Source: Chromobotia macracanthus (taxonomy: Eukaryota > Chordata > Actinopteri > Cypriniformes > Botiidae). Taken from it: 64,000 nt of DNA. Where the stretch lies: positions 2,860,001 to 2,924,000 of the forward strand of contig JAZGTH010000087.1 of the NCBI GenBank assembly GCA_036877525.1. Direction: 5' to 3'. The notes beneath the pieces were generated by a model. It was not told where the DNA came from. It saw only the letters and a list, made by a program, of their open reading frames with translations, and searched no databases. Each line of letters starts with the position of its first letter. The first letter of the stretch is position 1. A program made the position numbers and the translations under genes. Below are positions 33,261-46,521 of this stretch, one piece after another.

Positions 33261-36200
33261 ACGTGAAACTCTCCAAAGGGACAGAGTTGCTGATGGAAAA
33301 CTAACATTTCTGTTTTCATGGGAATATGTACGAGTGGCTTCAGAATTGAGATGGTGCTCTGTTATCCACTCTCTGCTCTTTCTTTCAGTCCAGACTTAAT
33401 GTTTCATTTGATGCTTGTAAATGATGTTACATAAACGTCCATTAATACATCATTTTTGGTTGTTTATATTTACAACTATTAAAACCAAGCCACATCAAAG
33501 TCTCAAGTTCATGTATTTTTAATCATTTTCTTTCCCTAATAGATCAATTTGCCTGTTTTTGCATCTTTATAATCAGAGGATATGGGCCTAATTCCGCTCT
33601 GCATGCATAATTTGTGGTGCTCTGGTTTTCTGCAAGATCTCAGTTAGATGTTTTTTCCCCATGTGGTGAATTTTTGACTTGTTAGTGGACCCCACACCTC
33701 AGTGCCACAGAAAACAATCAGAACCCCTTCAGCCAAAATTCTACATACATTTTATGTCATAGAAGGCTTAGATTTTAGCCCTAGACTGGAAACCTAGATC
33801 TCTCTCCCTCTGGTTCTCATACTTTCTCCACACTTTCTTATTCGTTTTTAACCATAATCAAATGTATGTTTCCCACAGACCGTTTGTGAGTTGTCATCCG
33901 GATGGTTTCTGTTTGTTGTGTGGGTCTGCACTGAAGGCCTTGCAAATCTGGTTGGTGAATTTTCCAAGAGCAAAGGGTTTCCATTGTGCAAACGGACAAG
34001 GAAATAGTTAGAGGGGAAATGAACAGAGAAAGACAGTGATTGTTAGCGCGAGAAAGAGTTTGTGCCACAACATTCCCTTTCTTACAGAAGTCTCCTGCCT
34101 AAATTACTCTAACTTCACAACAGCAGAATCAGCACATATTTCTCTGCAATTGCTCTCCGAGAGCTGGCGTTTATTGTTCAGAATAACAGGATATAGAACC
34201 AGCAATGTGCAGGAACTAATAAAAACAGAGGAGGGCCACAGCTATACAAATAAAACAGAAACAAGAGCGAGATTGTGGATAAGAACACTCATATTGGTTA
34301 AATGACTGCAAAGCCATTCACTGGAAAAGTTTGTTTTTTAGCATAACAGTTAGCCTATTGAGAAAACAAAAACAATAAAAATCACATTTTTAACTGGATC
34401 TGTGATTCCGCTGATAGGTATGTTTTCTCAGACCTCAGTTGAAAATTTAGGATATAGAATTACTATATTAATTTTGAACACAGGTCCCAAAGATTATGTC
34501 TTATCTTGCCTAAGGCATCAAGTCCACCTTCAGAAAGGAAAAAATAAACAGGGTTATAACACTCCAGGCTATAAGCACGTAAACATTTACCCTGTGTGTG
34601 ATTCTAAAACGAACGTTAAAGTGACGTTGATGAACAGAGTTTATTTTCTATAACTGCTGGAGATTTTACTCTCAGTTCGCTTCAGATTGCCAGCCACTAT
34701 GAATTTTGCTTTGACAGCACTTTGCAAGATTTGCGCGCACACATGAAAACTTCACACGTACTTCAAGGCCGCTGAGATGGTGCCGCTTTTTCTAACAAAC
34801 TTCCTGCTTATTATTTATTTTTATAATCCTGTCAGAATGCATAATATCTTCCTCAGAGAGAGAGAAAGAGAGAGAATGAGAGAGAGAGAAACAATCCCAT
34901 GGGCATGGAAACCAAACGTGTGACAAGGCAATCTCAACTCCCAGTTCTGCTCGTTGCTGTTGGTTACAACGTATCCCACCGTGCTTCATGTGTGTGCTGG
35001 TGTGACGGAGGGGGGAACCGGCATGAATGTGTGTGTGCGTGTTCGTGTGCGACACTGTTATGTACAACAAATGTGCGGGTGTATTTTTGCTTGTACGCGT
35101 GCTAAGGTACTGCGCACAGATTGCCAAGCTCTTATTTCCCCGCCACACTGAAATCTGTATTAATCCACTCACTTCTTCAGAAAGCTGCAGGAACGGCCAG
35201 CAGCCCGTCGACACATTTTGATAACAAGGCAACGCGTGTTGAACTGATAATGGAGTTCACTGAAAATAATACTGCTAATTCTCTTCTCTTTTCACTTCCA
35301 CCCGCCACTGCTACCCTTTATCTTGTGTTTACACACATTTGCAGTAAACACACTTAAAAATCTGGTCATAAACATTTTCCACTCATCCTAACATCCTAAC
35401 ACACCGTATAATTCTGCTGCGGGTTTCTGCTTCATGTCTGTGACTGCGTAAAATAATTCTGTTTAACTTCGCTGAAGATTCTTATTAGTCAATGGTATAA
35501 TGATTTATATTATGATTCATCTGATTGTCCTACCAGTACAAAATAAACAGGCAGAAGATATGACATTCAAAAATCGTAAGAATGTGACCACATAGTTTTC
35601 ATAACTGCTAATAAACAGTCAAAAATTGCTTTACCTGAAAAAGTCTACGCACAAGTATTGAAAATGATGGGCGTGTTGTTCAGCGTGACAAAAATGGTGC
35701 AATATTGGTGTGCGCATGCGCAGTAATCCCTGGCAGGACAATCTGAGGGGTAGGATGAAATGTCAGGACACCAGGTGTGTAGATACAATGGCATTTGCTG
35801 TGCCTGTCAAGAATAACTTTATATACACAGCCTCCAGCTATACTGTTACACCATTAAATTACAACATCCTCAGAAATACTGCAGACGATCAAACTCTACC
35901 ACAATCTGGTTGGTTGAGCACTTTTTACCAAATCCTTTAAGCTTGATCTTGGATCAGATCCCCCATCAGATCCCAGATCATCATCAACCTTTGATAACCA
36001 TTTCTAACCAGCTTGACTAAATGCCTGACCTCAGACAGGTCTTCCACAATGCTTTGACTTGATTCTTACAGGTCAGACTGAGCCCTGATTGGTTAGAATC
36101 AGGTATTCACAGCTCATGTTCTTCTGTGTGTGTCTGATAGCGAGATCTCACTGCGAGGAGCGGATGCATTACATTAATCAATGGTAATGAAAGCTCGCTC

Positions 36201-37734
36201 TAATTGTGAGCATCTATGTGCGTGCATGTATGCATGAGAGAAAGAAAGAGCGAGAGAAAGAGCAAGAGTGTCTGCGCAAACATTTGACTGCTTGTGTATG
36301 CTTCAGCATGTGCGTCCATGTGCAGCTGTTGTCTCATTGCTATGCAGTTGGCATCGACCTCGCTAAAATAGGAAGCAATTACACTGTGAACCTGCAGTTA
36401 AAGTTTGAGTGGCAGCTGATGTTTAATGCATTTTGAGAGAGGGCTGCAGGGTTGGAGTCAGTTCCCCATGGTTCTCCTGCAGGACAATATCCCAGCAGTT
36501 CCATACTACCACACGCTCCCACGTGGATCAAAACAATCCACCTTACGCTGAGCTCAGGTAATCCCCAGCAACACATTTTTCAAACAGCCACCACAGAAAA
36601 GCTGGGACTTTCTGAAACACATTGTGCAAAGTGGGCGGAGCATATTATAAGTACCCAATAGGCTCAAGTTACATCATGCCCGTGAACAATTATAACTTCC
36701 TAGTTGGAAGCAGTAAGGGGAGGGGCATTCTCATTCTAGAAAGCTTTTGATTTTTCAAATTGGTTTTTACGTAAAACTTAAAATGTGTTTACCTTATAAA
36801 AGTTATCATTAACTTTGAGGAGTACACTATCAAATATATGGTCTTAAAACTCCAGGCATTTACAAAAGCCATCCTGTTTTGATTTCATGGGGTCTTTGAT
36901 ATCCATTTGAAACCATCTAAGAATGACTACAAATGCAGCAATAGAACAGTTACAGTAGATACTGCTGCCAACAGAAATATGAAATAATGAACTGTTATGG
37001 AGAATAGAAAAGCCATGTAGTACATCGGAAAAGCCATTTGCTTACTTCCCTCACGCTCGAGTGAGCTGCTTCTTCCCATCTGCTCTTTAAGAGTGCATTT
37101 CTATTTGCAAGAATACTGTGAAGGTCTGTGTAGATCTCTTTAACTGTAACAGTGGAAAGGGCAGAGAGAGAATAGGTTAAAAGCTTGTATTTAGGTAAAC
37201 AAGACCTTTAAAGGGAAGTTCAGGAGACAAATACTAAATAGGATACAAAACATTTTGGTTTTCAAGTCAAATATATTATTTAATGTAATATCAATCTGAC
37301 TAGAGTAGATCAATGGATGTTATTTTATGGGTCCATTCAGGTAGAAATGGATTCCTAAGGAAACTTAAGGTTGCCACACATTCTAACTTTTCTGTTCCCC
37401 ATTATGGCTAACAACAAGCCTTAACTGTAATACATTTACTGTAATATACGACCTCTCAAGATTTATTGCTTATATTAAAAATATACCTAGTTTTCAACAA
37501 TAAACTGTTCAAGATCTCGTCACACTGCTCTCTGTATTGACTGAGTCACTGGAATACGTGTCACTGCTTTTGGTGTGTGGCAACCGTGTTGGGTTCATAC
37601 AGGAAGTCTGTGTGGCGTTCATACGCCGTGGGGATACTGAACCCCAGGAAATGGCTCATCAGGAAGCTGATGATGATAGACAGGCATTATTATTATTTCA
37701 ATTTGAGATATACTCTTCCATATTCTTTGTGTGA
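33261..37734. other. Mixed spacer, no gene seen
   Basis: AG-rich tract at 34855-34891 and again at 36238-36268. GT/CG-rich low-complexity sequence at 35024-35060. 36600-36900 may be a degraded repeat. The 146-codon minus-strand frame at 34792-35232 spans CA- and CT-rich sequence (HTNTHTHIH, SLSFSLS) and is not a gene. Other frames lack protein features. Confidence 0.4.
34855..34891. repeat. AG-rich microsatellite, interrupted
   Basis: GAGA repeats interrupted by GAAAG and GAATG. Confidence 0.9.
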
Positions 37735-37960
37735 CAGCCCATCATAACGCTGACGGACTATCTCCGGCCTCAAACAGAGGATGATCTGCTGAAACCATGG
37801 TAACCAGATGAGTGAGCGATTTGACGAGTGAAATAAATGGGCCTCTCCCAGAGCCGGTGAAGCGTAAAGGAAAAAAGAGCGATTGAGGATGACGGCTGGG
37901 CGTAAACTTCCTTTAAGAGCTCTGAACCTGTGAAGCAGACCTTAGCAACACTGTCCCTTG
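37735..37960. promoter_or_regulatory. Candidate CNE with X-box-like motif
   Basis: Complex CpG-retaining sequence (AACGCTGACGGAC, CTCCGGCC, GAGCGATTTGACGAG, GCCGGTGAAGCG). GAAACCATGGTAAC at 37792-37805 is an imperfect palindrome resembling the RFX X-box. No open frame. Enhancer is an inference. Confidence 0.25.
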
Positions 37961-38159
37961 AAGTGGGGATTCATTGTCACGTTTTGAAGGATTTTGGGAA
38001 AGTCTGCATTTCTTCTCTGGGACTAATCTGTATTTATAAGGATTTATGGCACTTAACTCATTTTTCTCAGTCAGAAAAGCTCACTTTTGAGGGTTTATGT
38101 GAGGGGGAGCACACAGGATATGCACTCTATAGTGTAGGTAATGGGCTAATAATTAATGT

Positions 38160-38560
38160 TTGATATAATAATTGAACATGATCCGCTCCCAGCTGTGCCG
38201 CTCTATACAGAACTGTATAATTCCTACCCAGAGAGCCTTTGGGCAGCTATTGCTTATTTAGAGTGAAACCAGCTCTGTTTGCATGTTAAAGTGAAGATTA
38301 GGACATGCTTATATCCAGGTTTCTCCAGCACTTTGGGCGAGAACATGTTTATTTTCCTAAGACTAGTCACGAGACGAGAAGATTTGTGTTAAAATGAAAG
38401 CACTGTAAAGCGAGCTTTCATCGTCAAACTAGATATTTTGAGCCCACATTCTCATCCTTGGTTATATTCCAGATGTGGAGGATTTGTTCAGATCACGGGA
38501 ATGACATGACCAGAGGGTGATTCTAGAATGTGCTCTGCTGCAGATTTTAAAGATGAACGA
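38160..38560. promoter_or_regulatory. Candidate CNE region
   Basis: Repeat-free, complex sequence with GATCCGCTCCC, TTTGCATGTTAAAG (octamer-like), AGATTAGGAC and CGAGACGAGAAG stretches and no convincing frame. The resemblance to vertebrate developmental enhancers is by texture only. Confidence 0.2.
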
Positions 38561-38930
38561 TGGAAAAACAGGGCTTCATCATTTATTTAGTGCCTCTTTG
38601 AATTGGACGTTAGATGTACTTATGTGCCAAAAGCAATTACATGCTCCGAGTAAATTCCTATGAGAAACACATTTAAGAAGAGCATGCAGCACATTACCAA
38701 AAACTGGTCCAACCCTAAAGAACTTCTTTTCTTCTTCATTCCGCTTTCCTTTTTATCCTCTTCCACTCTTTTTGAAGATCTGTATGCCAAATAATAATCT
38801 TGTAAATGCAATTAATTTTTTATATCCAATAGCATAAGACTCTGTGGAAAACACCAGAATTGCTTCTAGCCAACAGTTGTTGTGTTTGGGTGCTGGTGTG
38901 CGTCTTTTGGTCACACCACCATAAAAAAAC
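38561..38930. other. AT-rich spacer, no gene seen
   Basis: Nothing supported. Confidence 0.5.
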
Positions 38931-38998
38931 ATGCTGGTTGACAAAAAGCTAGACCAACACCAAACCAGCACAAACCAGCCAGGTTTTCCATGCTCGTC
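38931..38998. mobile_element. GCTGGTT/ACCAGC repeat fragment
   Basis: ATGCTGGTTGAC...GCTAGACCAACACC, AAACCAGCACAAACCAGCC, AGGTTTTCC. Shares GCTGGTT and AAACCAGC blocks with 26711-26882. Short fragment of the same cyprinid-type repeat. Confidence 0.5.
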
Positions 38999-41900
38999 TT
39001 TTTAACACTGGGTACCTACCAAAAATAGCTTTGTGCACATTCTTGATTTAGTTACTTGGCCCAAACGCTTCCATCTGGAAGCCCAAGACGAGGTGAACTG
39101 GTACATTTAGTGTGCAGTGTAAGTCGCTCTGAGAGAAGAATGAGTGAATGTGTTTAGAAAAGGTCTGACTTGTAGCTTTCCACTCAGACACCATTTCAAC
39201 TCTGAGAGAGGCAGGAATGTAAACATTAGCTAAACACCTACAAATCACTGGCTCTTAATGGACTCTCACAGCTTAGATGTTCCAGCATGTGTGTGATAAA
39301 CACAATCAAACTGTCTGATGAAGGGGATGATATGTGACACACACAGACAGACTCAAAAGTGGGCAGTAGCAGGCTTTGGCTAATTGTGGAGGTTTACAGG
39401 CAAAGCAAACATATGGCCATTAAGCAGAGACATGCATTTGGAATTATATATTTACTGCTGTTTGACTAAATGACAAAACGTCTGGTCCACATTACAGCTT
39501 ATTCTGGCCAAGAACCGCTTACACTTCTCGGAAGAGAAGAGATTAAACACTTCTCGGGTCATCATAAAAAACAGCAAATCTGCAAAAAAACGTTCCACCG
39601 TTTTACAATATCTTACCCTGTAGTGAAAAATGACATCACTTCTACCACCCTCTAAATGTCCACATGACATCTATTCAAACATGTGCTCCCGAACTCCTGT
39701 GGCCAGCCGACCCGCTGTTACACAAGAACCTGTGTGACTTCCCGTGCTTTTGTGCGCATTCAGGCGTTAACACTCTTTATTCCTTTTTGTGAAACCACGT
39801 TGTTTCATGTACAACTTTTCTTTTTATGTTGGCTGGAATAGAATCCCGCAGAGTGAACGGAGCACGGCCCTCAGTTTCTCTCTCTCTCATTTGCTCACAC
39901 ACAGACAGGGACGCACACACATCGGGCCTACCTCATCTCGATAACAAGTGTTCCTCTTGCTCACTTTATAGTGCAAATGGGTGTAATACTCAGAGGGGAG
40001 GCTGTGTCAGGGGAAATATGACTCTTCCCTCTCTGTATTATTCATAATCCACAAATTCTCAACCTCGGGCTGGCTGTTGCCTCTTAGGGGTGACGATATT
40101 CACACTCTGAAATTAAGCTCCACAGGGCTACAGCTGAAGACAAAGGCACGAGCTGATGAGAAAATGGAGCGATGTGCTGCTTTGATTTGATGAATGAGTA
40201 TTATTGAGTCAGAAGTTGTTTTATAAAGTAGTTTTTATAAATGATGTTCAATACTTAGTTAAAGGACAAAGAAAGGTAGCAGTTTTAGTGGTTCATTTCT
40301 GCATATAGAGGTAAAAACAGGGTGTCATTTTTCAGCCGGCTTTGCTGAATTTGTCACTTCATAAATAGGCTTTTTCTCACAATGTCTGTCGGGTAATATT
40401 ATATTTTAAATCATTTTGGTTCTCTCTGTCAGGTAGATCTGGGACTCTTGACCTTGTTAAGGCAGTGTTTCCATGGAGATGATTGTGAAGGCAAACCATC
40501 ATTTTGGATTCAGGAGACCACCCAAAATAGCAGCTACACAAACTGAACTCCAGACCTCCATGTTCTCATAATTCTCTCAGCAGAGGATCAGTTGTTCTGT
40601 ATGTAAGTGTAAGCAGGGCCTTAGCTAGGAATTCTGGACCCCCGGACCGTATTTTGCTGTGGGCCCTTCAGCTTTATAAAAATAATATTTAAAAATCAAT
40701 GTGGGCCACCCTGGACCTTTCACTCCACCAGCTATGGCCCTGAGTCTAAGACAGAAAAGTTTTGTGTTTTTTTGGGACTGTAATTCATTTTTTAAGTTGT
40801 AGAATTCTTGCGACCCAAACTCTCACCCCACCCACATAACAGACGTAAGTGCAGATACACAGATACATCTTACTATACACAGCATTTTACAATTTTGTCA
40901 ATTGTTATTACTGCTTTGCTGTTTATGATCACATTTTTAAATGCAGTGTCAAAACAATTTTTTAAAACACTTCGCACCTGCATTTTGCTTCATTCCATTT
41001 CACTCCGCCAACCTGCAAAAAATCATATTTTTACTGTTGTCAGTTTTACTGAATCCCTCCCAGTTTACCTTACTGTAGAAACAGAAACACACATCACTGC
41101 GTGAAATGAATTTAAAAAGAAGCGTTTAAACATTAAAAAATGTATCTTGCCAGCTTACAGACTGAACAAGTGTTTATTCTGTCAACATAACACCTGAGTA
41201 ATGATGGCACTTTGTGCACGTGTAGTTATTCTGATAAATTCGGCCAAGATGAGGTCATCTAGTGGTTCATGTAGTTTTATTTTAAGTTGTTAATTAATGT
41301 GGAGATATGGCCATTCTTAACTATTGACAACAGTGTACTGTAGGGTCACAGCAAACAGTAACTGTAAATGGTTTGTTATTGGCTCCTCATGTTACAGTGC
41401 GTTCTGGGTAACCCTCTGTCAGGAGAGTAGCACCATTAGTTAGCTGCTTTTGTGAGCCACAAGCTTTCAAGGCTTTTCTGCAATATTGGCCAAAACGAAT
41501 AAAATAATCAAATAAAATGTTTTATGTTGTTTTTTTATATGAATGCTTATTTGTATGCTTTTTTATAACACAAATAAATAAAACCTGTAGCAATGTGTAC
41601 ATGTTTTTCCTGTATTTTGAGCTGTAGTGTAAGATAATTGTATAAACTGCCATAGTCACAATTGAAATGATTTGTATTCACTCAAAGACGTTGCTTATAT
41701 ATTTTTGTTTTTTATGACTTTTTAAGTTTGATTCGTTTTGATGAATAGCTCTTTATAGTTGAAGAAACATCTCCACTGTTCTGTATGAGAACTGAATCAT
41801 TCTTTGCATAATTAAGCATCAAACGGTACGAGCAGTTTCAGGATGTTTAGTCAGTCACACATCTGTATTATTCTCTGTTGTGACATTAATTTCACCTTTG

Positions 41901-42000
41901 CTTACAGTTCAAGTTGTAGACTACATAATACATAATTGCATAACATGTTAAGCAAAAGAGAATAAACATGGTTGTTTTATAGGTCTAATTTTGTTGGCTG
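38999..42000. other. Mixed spacer, no gene seen
   Basis: 39660-40150 is relatively complex and may hold regulatory sequence. GTTTCCATGGAGAT at 40467-40480 is an imperfect RFX X-box. 40612-40745 (GGGCCTTAGCTAGG...GGGCCACCCTGGACC...AGCTATGGCCC) has the look of a degraded repeat with imperfect inverted ends. 41500-41760 is AT-rich. No supported gene. Confidence 0.4.
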
Positions 42001-42056
42001 AGTACTTGGTCTAGTGGTTGAGTTTTTCTTTAGTGTGAACTCTGGTTCAAATACTT
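42001..42056 (+). mobile_element. tRNA-like (pol III A/B box) relic
   Basis: TGGTCTAGTGG (42007-42017) matches a pol III A box and GGTTCAAATAC (42044-42054) a B box, about 27 bases apart. Cloverleaf arms are too degraded for a functional tRNA. Probably a SINE head or tRNA pseudogene. No recognisable SINE body follows. Confidence 0.4.
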
Positions 42057-43789
42057 ACATAATCTGAAGTTTTGCAGCTTTGATCAAAAGTTCTGCAACG
42101 TTTGCATAACTGTATTGTTCTAAAGACACATTTTTCAACCTTTGAAAATGTGATTTGACTGAACGGACCAAATTTAGATAATGGAGTTGGTCAATGGGTA
42201 ATTCCTTCTATAGTGTTTCAGACAAAAAACAAATCATTTCTTTTGAAGATGCATTTACAGTAAAATCTACTTGACTCAAAATCGAAGGCACCCCATGACA
42301 CTTCTGCCTCCAACTCATCTCCAAACAACAGCACTTCAATGTTAAAATCGCCTCGTTTTTGTGCTTAAAGTACATATCAGTGGTAGGTTTTCATTGGTTT
42401 CCTGCTGATTATGAATAGAACATTTTTCTCATATTTCTCTGCTAGTGTGTTTTCTCCTCTCATACATAATGCAATTCAGTACATCGGTGCTGTAGAATCA
42501 CAGGTGCTTTATTGAGGGTGGAATTCAGCCTTGAACAGGTGCAGAATAAAACTGATGTTAATGGACAGCAAAACCTGACCAGGCATAGAGCTTCCAGAGA
42601 TTTCATAGCAGTGAACGTCAAGCTTTTTCTGTTTAGGTTCTTTCATGTGGAATACAGATGTCCTCATATCTCTGTTGTGTGTCCATCCTCTTGTTTTGGG
42701 GTGTCCCCTCTGTCAGCAGCGAGACAGTTTCTCTCCTTCCACATTAATTAGTCTTATGAAGTCTTTGGAACAGGCACTGTGTAATTTGCTAATTACTTTC
42801 TTATTTGTTTATTTTGTGTTGTTGCCTCACACGCTCACTTTTTTTGAATGCCTTGTCCTAATTAAAGTTTGAAGCTATCGCGAGTAACTAGATGTTGTTT
42901 TTCCTTTTTTTATGGTTATCCTGTCTTGTTAAGCCATGGTAAACTGGTGTGATGATAGGAAAATGTCCTTTCAGTAGCTAAATGACAACAACTGATGCTT
43001 GATCTATAAAAAGGAAAAAGGTGGATGTTTTCATTTTTCCTGAGGCAGGTAGGTAAATTTGTGTTTTCACAGTTCACAGACGTACTTTGTGATTTTGATC
43101 TTGTCTAAATCAAAGATGTCTGTGTGGTTCATCACACAGCCTCAGTAAACGATATAGAGCAATTTATGTTCTGTTTTCTGGGGCTAAATCTAATATCATC
43201 TGAGTAGAAATGTACACAATTGCTAAAACTAAAGCTACCTTTGTAGTGCCTTATTGTGAGCGTAGACATTTTTGCCCATTTCTGTGTAATATAACAGTAA
43301 TTTCATGGGTGATTCAAATACTGCTGCCAATACAGCTGATGTAAAAATAAAATTAAATCAAGTCGGATTACAGACTGCTTAGAAATGTACCAACAGTGTC
43401 AGTTATGATCCTCATTCCTTTATTCCTTAAGTATAAAGCCTTAGTTTCTTTTATTATATAACGTTATCATAATATCACGTATTTATGTTTTTAATGTGTT
43501 TTTGACACGCCCACATTCAGACAAACAATCCTCCCACCGTTAATAATCACAAATATCCAATACTGTCCAAATCAGTACATGAAATCAAAGACACCCACTG
43601 TAACTGTAATACTGACAATATTTAACAAAGAAATCGAATCCAAATATTTGCAAAGACAGGTGCTTTATTGTGTGGTAATATTTGCAAGCAATTTCTCTGT
43701 GAAACTGACCTTGTTTTCCTACCATCATTGAACACTGACAAATCAGCCAGATGAACTGGCATCACGAGTGGATTTTAGTCATATTGTTT
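42057..43789. other. AT-rich spacer, no gene seen
   Basis: Nothing supported. 43230-43600 may be a decayed repeat (no partner in the window). ATG frames at 42512-42751 and 42645-42872 show no domain. Confidence 0.4.
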
Positions 43790-44250
43790 AGTTCACTGGG
43801 CACTTTGAATGGGCTCTTTGAAAAGGTGCTTTTCGCAGGATGCTATACTGTTTGCTTCTTCTGGGCAAGATTAGGTTGTCAGGCACTTGATGAGTGTTTG
43901 GCGAGAACATAAGGTAACGCCACAGAATGGAGTGAGGGGAAACTGGAGCCCTAACCTGACAGGTAATCTGAGGAAACAAACCCAATATTTTCTCCTTCGC
44001 ACTACATCCGAGTCCCTGGCCCTCCCTCCAGCTTACCGCCGGTCAATATTTCTCATTTAGGGAGGCGCTGACTCGGTTGGAATCAGAGCTCCGCTTCACC
44101 CTAGCCTCTGGGCAGATCTGAGGGCTAAAAGGGCTGCTGGTGGAAGGTCAGATATTATCACCCTGGGGACAGATCCACTCCATCACCTGCTAGCAGCAGA
44201 ACAGGCTAACAGCTCAGCCTACTGGCAGTGTGTCCAGTGAACAGATGAAG
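43790..44250. promoter_or_regulatory. Candidate CNE, alternatively containing an exon
   Basis: High-complexity, repeat-free sequence. The plus strand is open for 59 codons from 44061 to the TGA at 44238-44240, directly after an acceptor-like ATTTCTCATTTAG. The conceptual product, beginning GGADSVGIRAP and ending NSSAYWQCVQ, is not recognised. Such an open stretch arises fairly often by chance, so the segment is listed as regulatory-type sequence first and as a possible terminal exon second. Confidence 0.35.
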
Positions 44251-45520
44251 GGCGTACGGAAAGGTATATGCTACAAACAAAGAATCTAGTGCTGCTGAAG
44301 ACAGGGAAAAGGCCAAATCATATTACAGACCTTGAATTTTGTAAATGTAGCAAATGCTATTTGCTAAGGATTTGCAAAATATTGCATGTTTTTAAAATAT
44401 GTAATACTGGGTTCTGAGGTCACTTTAATGCCTTTTGATGTAAGATGCATTAAAAAACATGGATGGAGAACAAAGAAGAAACTAGCCAAATATTAACCCA
44501 AAAAAAGAAAGTTAGCCACTATTAAACTATGTATCTGGTGGATTGCTTTAAAAGTACATTTCTGCACATGGTATAATTGTCTTAGCTTCTGATATTATTT
44601 TAAGCAGGTAAGTGTGCATATTTCCTCCATATTAAAATTAGGTTTAAGCATTAATCCACAGAGCATGAAATTTCCAAAGTTTCTGGCAGTACTACCAAAA
44701 CATGCTCACTCAGAAAAGAAAACTGAGTTTGCGAATTCTGGCAGCTGTAAGGAAGACGTCGTCAAATAAATATCACACACTGACGTTTCTGTTTGCAAAC
44801 TGAGTGTAAAGAAAATCGTCACACAATGCATTGAGATTTTTAATAGTTTAAATAATCTTATATGTTCTGTTTTTATTATTTTGATATATACAGTATGGCA
44901 ACACTGACATGGCATTAGCCGTGATGCGTTAAAAGGGAATGCATTTCAAAACACATAATCTTCTGAGTGAGTTTTAATGCGCAACAGCTAAAGCACAATA
45001 TGCCGTCAGCATGCTAATACAAAAATGTAGGTTTATATATGGAAATAAATCTAGATTAATCCCACTAATCAATTAGTTGTAATCCATCAGTACTCTGTAA
45101 ATGCCTGTAAAGACACTGTATGAGATGCTGTAATCCAGGGCCGAGAGCAGATGCAGTTCAGATATAAAGATGAAAGCGTGGATACCACACCCTCTGAATC
45201 TGTCTGATTAAAGGAACCGCTAATTTGAGTTGACTGACCTTTTCAGAAGCAAAATATCTTGCATTACCCGCTTTGTAAATGGCAGATGGATAAATTAGAT
45301 GTGAATAAAATGAAACGGTTTTCAATTTGCAACAACCATTCAGACAGTTGCTTGCACAGAAATGATCAGAAACTCTCATTAAGGATTGTATTGAATTGCA
45401 AATATACTATATGACTAATGGAATAATGATGAACAAATGGACGTTCACTTGCATAAAACAGACATTAGCGGAATTACACTGTTTTATCTTTATGTAGATT
45501 TAACAATGATGTGAAAGCAG
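44251..45520. other. AT-rich spacer, no gene seen
   Basis: Nothing supported; minus-strand frames at 44706-44915 and 45158-45379 lack protein features. Confidence 0.45.
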
Positions 45521-46026
45521 GTGATATTTTATAATGCAACACCATGCCTGAATACAAAGACTCTATATTTTAAGACTGCCGTTTATACATTTTGCATTTA
45601 TTCATTTGGCAGATGCTTTTATCTAAAGCAACTTAAAATACATTCCATGTATGCATGTACATTCCCTACAGCACCGTGTTACAGTGTAACTCCAGGAACT
45701 AATGCACAGGAGTGGAGAACAGGTCAAGCTGTCATATTTCTCACTCCGGTGAACATTTCTCAGCGCAGGTTTATTTCTGAAAGTATAGGCACATACTTTT
45801 AATTTCTGTATTGGCCTTAAAGTCCTACCTTTAAAAAAGATTTCTGCAGTTATTGCCCAGGAATAAAAATAAAGTTCACCGACACATTGACAACTTCCCT
45901 GTGTGACAACTAGCCAGTCTCCCCCACAGCCATTGGACCCAATGCAGTCCTCAAAGTTACAAACTACATCTGTGCTATACGACCAGAGTCTTAACAGCTG
46001 TGTGATATTTTGTAATGCAACACCGT
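45521..46026 (+). repeat. Direct repeat pair flanking a SINE tail
   Basis: GTGATATTTTATAATGCAAC at 45521-45540, followed by ACC, recurs at 46002-46021 with one mismatch, also followed by ACC. Downstream TTTAAGAC and ATATTT blocks are shared in altered order. A SINE tail fragment sits between them. Probably two pieces of one dispersed repeat or a local duplication. The 152-codon minus-strand frame here has no recognised domain. Confidence 0.5.
45590..45672 (-). mobile_element. 5'-truncated SINE (tail and body)
   Basis: Read on minus: CTGTAGGGAATGTACATGC...TTAAGTTGCTTTAGATAAAAGCATCTGCCAAATGAATAAATG (written here only in part). The GCATCTGCCAAATG tail is a familiar teleost SINE end. The tRNA-like head is missing. 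Confidence 0.6.
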
Positions 46027-46521
46027 CCTTTAAGACGCAGTGTCCATATTTAAACACCCTGACAAACTGTGCATGCGCCACCTACACCAGCTATTCCATC
46101 TGGGCTCGTTTAATAAAGCATGTAACTTTTTGCATGTTAAGAGAACGGCCTGTGATTAATTGCAGTAATGATGGATGAATAGTAGGGGCCATGTTCCCTA
46201 ATGTTTACAGCGGGTTTAACCCCAGGGCCTCTGAATCTTGGACATGTCCCAGAGCACACAGTTCTCCATTCCTTCAAATACACCGTACACACGAGGGGCG
46301 GGCCAAAACCATCGCTCAAATACAATGATACATCACACTGATTTTACCCCATAGACTCAACTTCCAATCCAAAACAGGGCACAACAAAACATACAAACGA
46401 GGAAGGGCTGTGACACGCCTTCTGTTAAACGTGGTGGATTATTTCTCTCTCGCTTTCTGTCTCACAAGGGGAAAACCAGCGAGGAAAGGGGGAAACGTGG
46501 AATGTATGTGGTAAATTATTC

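Noticed and set aside
34792..35232. 146-codon minus-strand open frame
   Set aside because: Runs through CA- and AG/CT-rich low-complexity sequence, which removes stop codons; no protein features.
42001..42056. Functional tRNA gene
   Set aside because: A and B boxes are present, but the acceptor and anticodon arms do not pair well; better read as a SINE or pseudogene relic.
45623..46081. 152-codon minus-strand open frame, the longest in the window
   Set aside because: No domain, signal or family resemblance; it crosses a SINE fragment and a duplicated repeat block.
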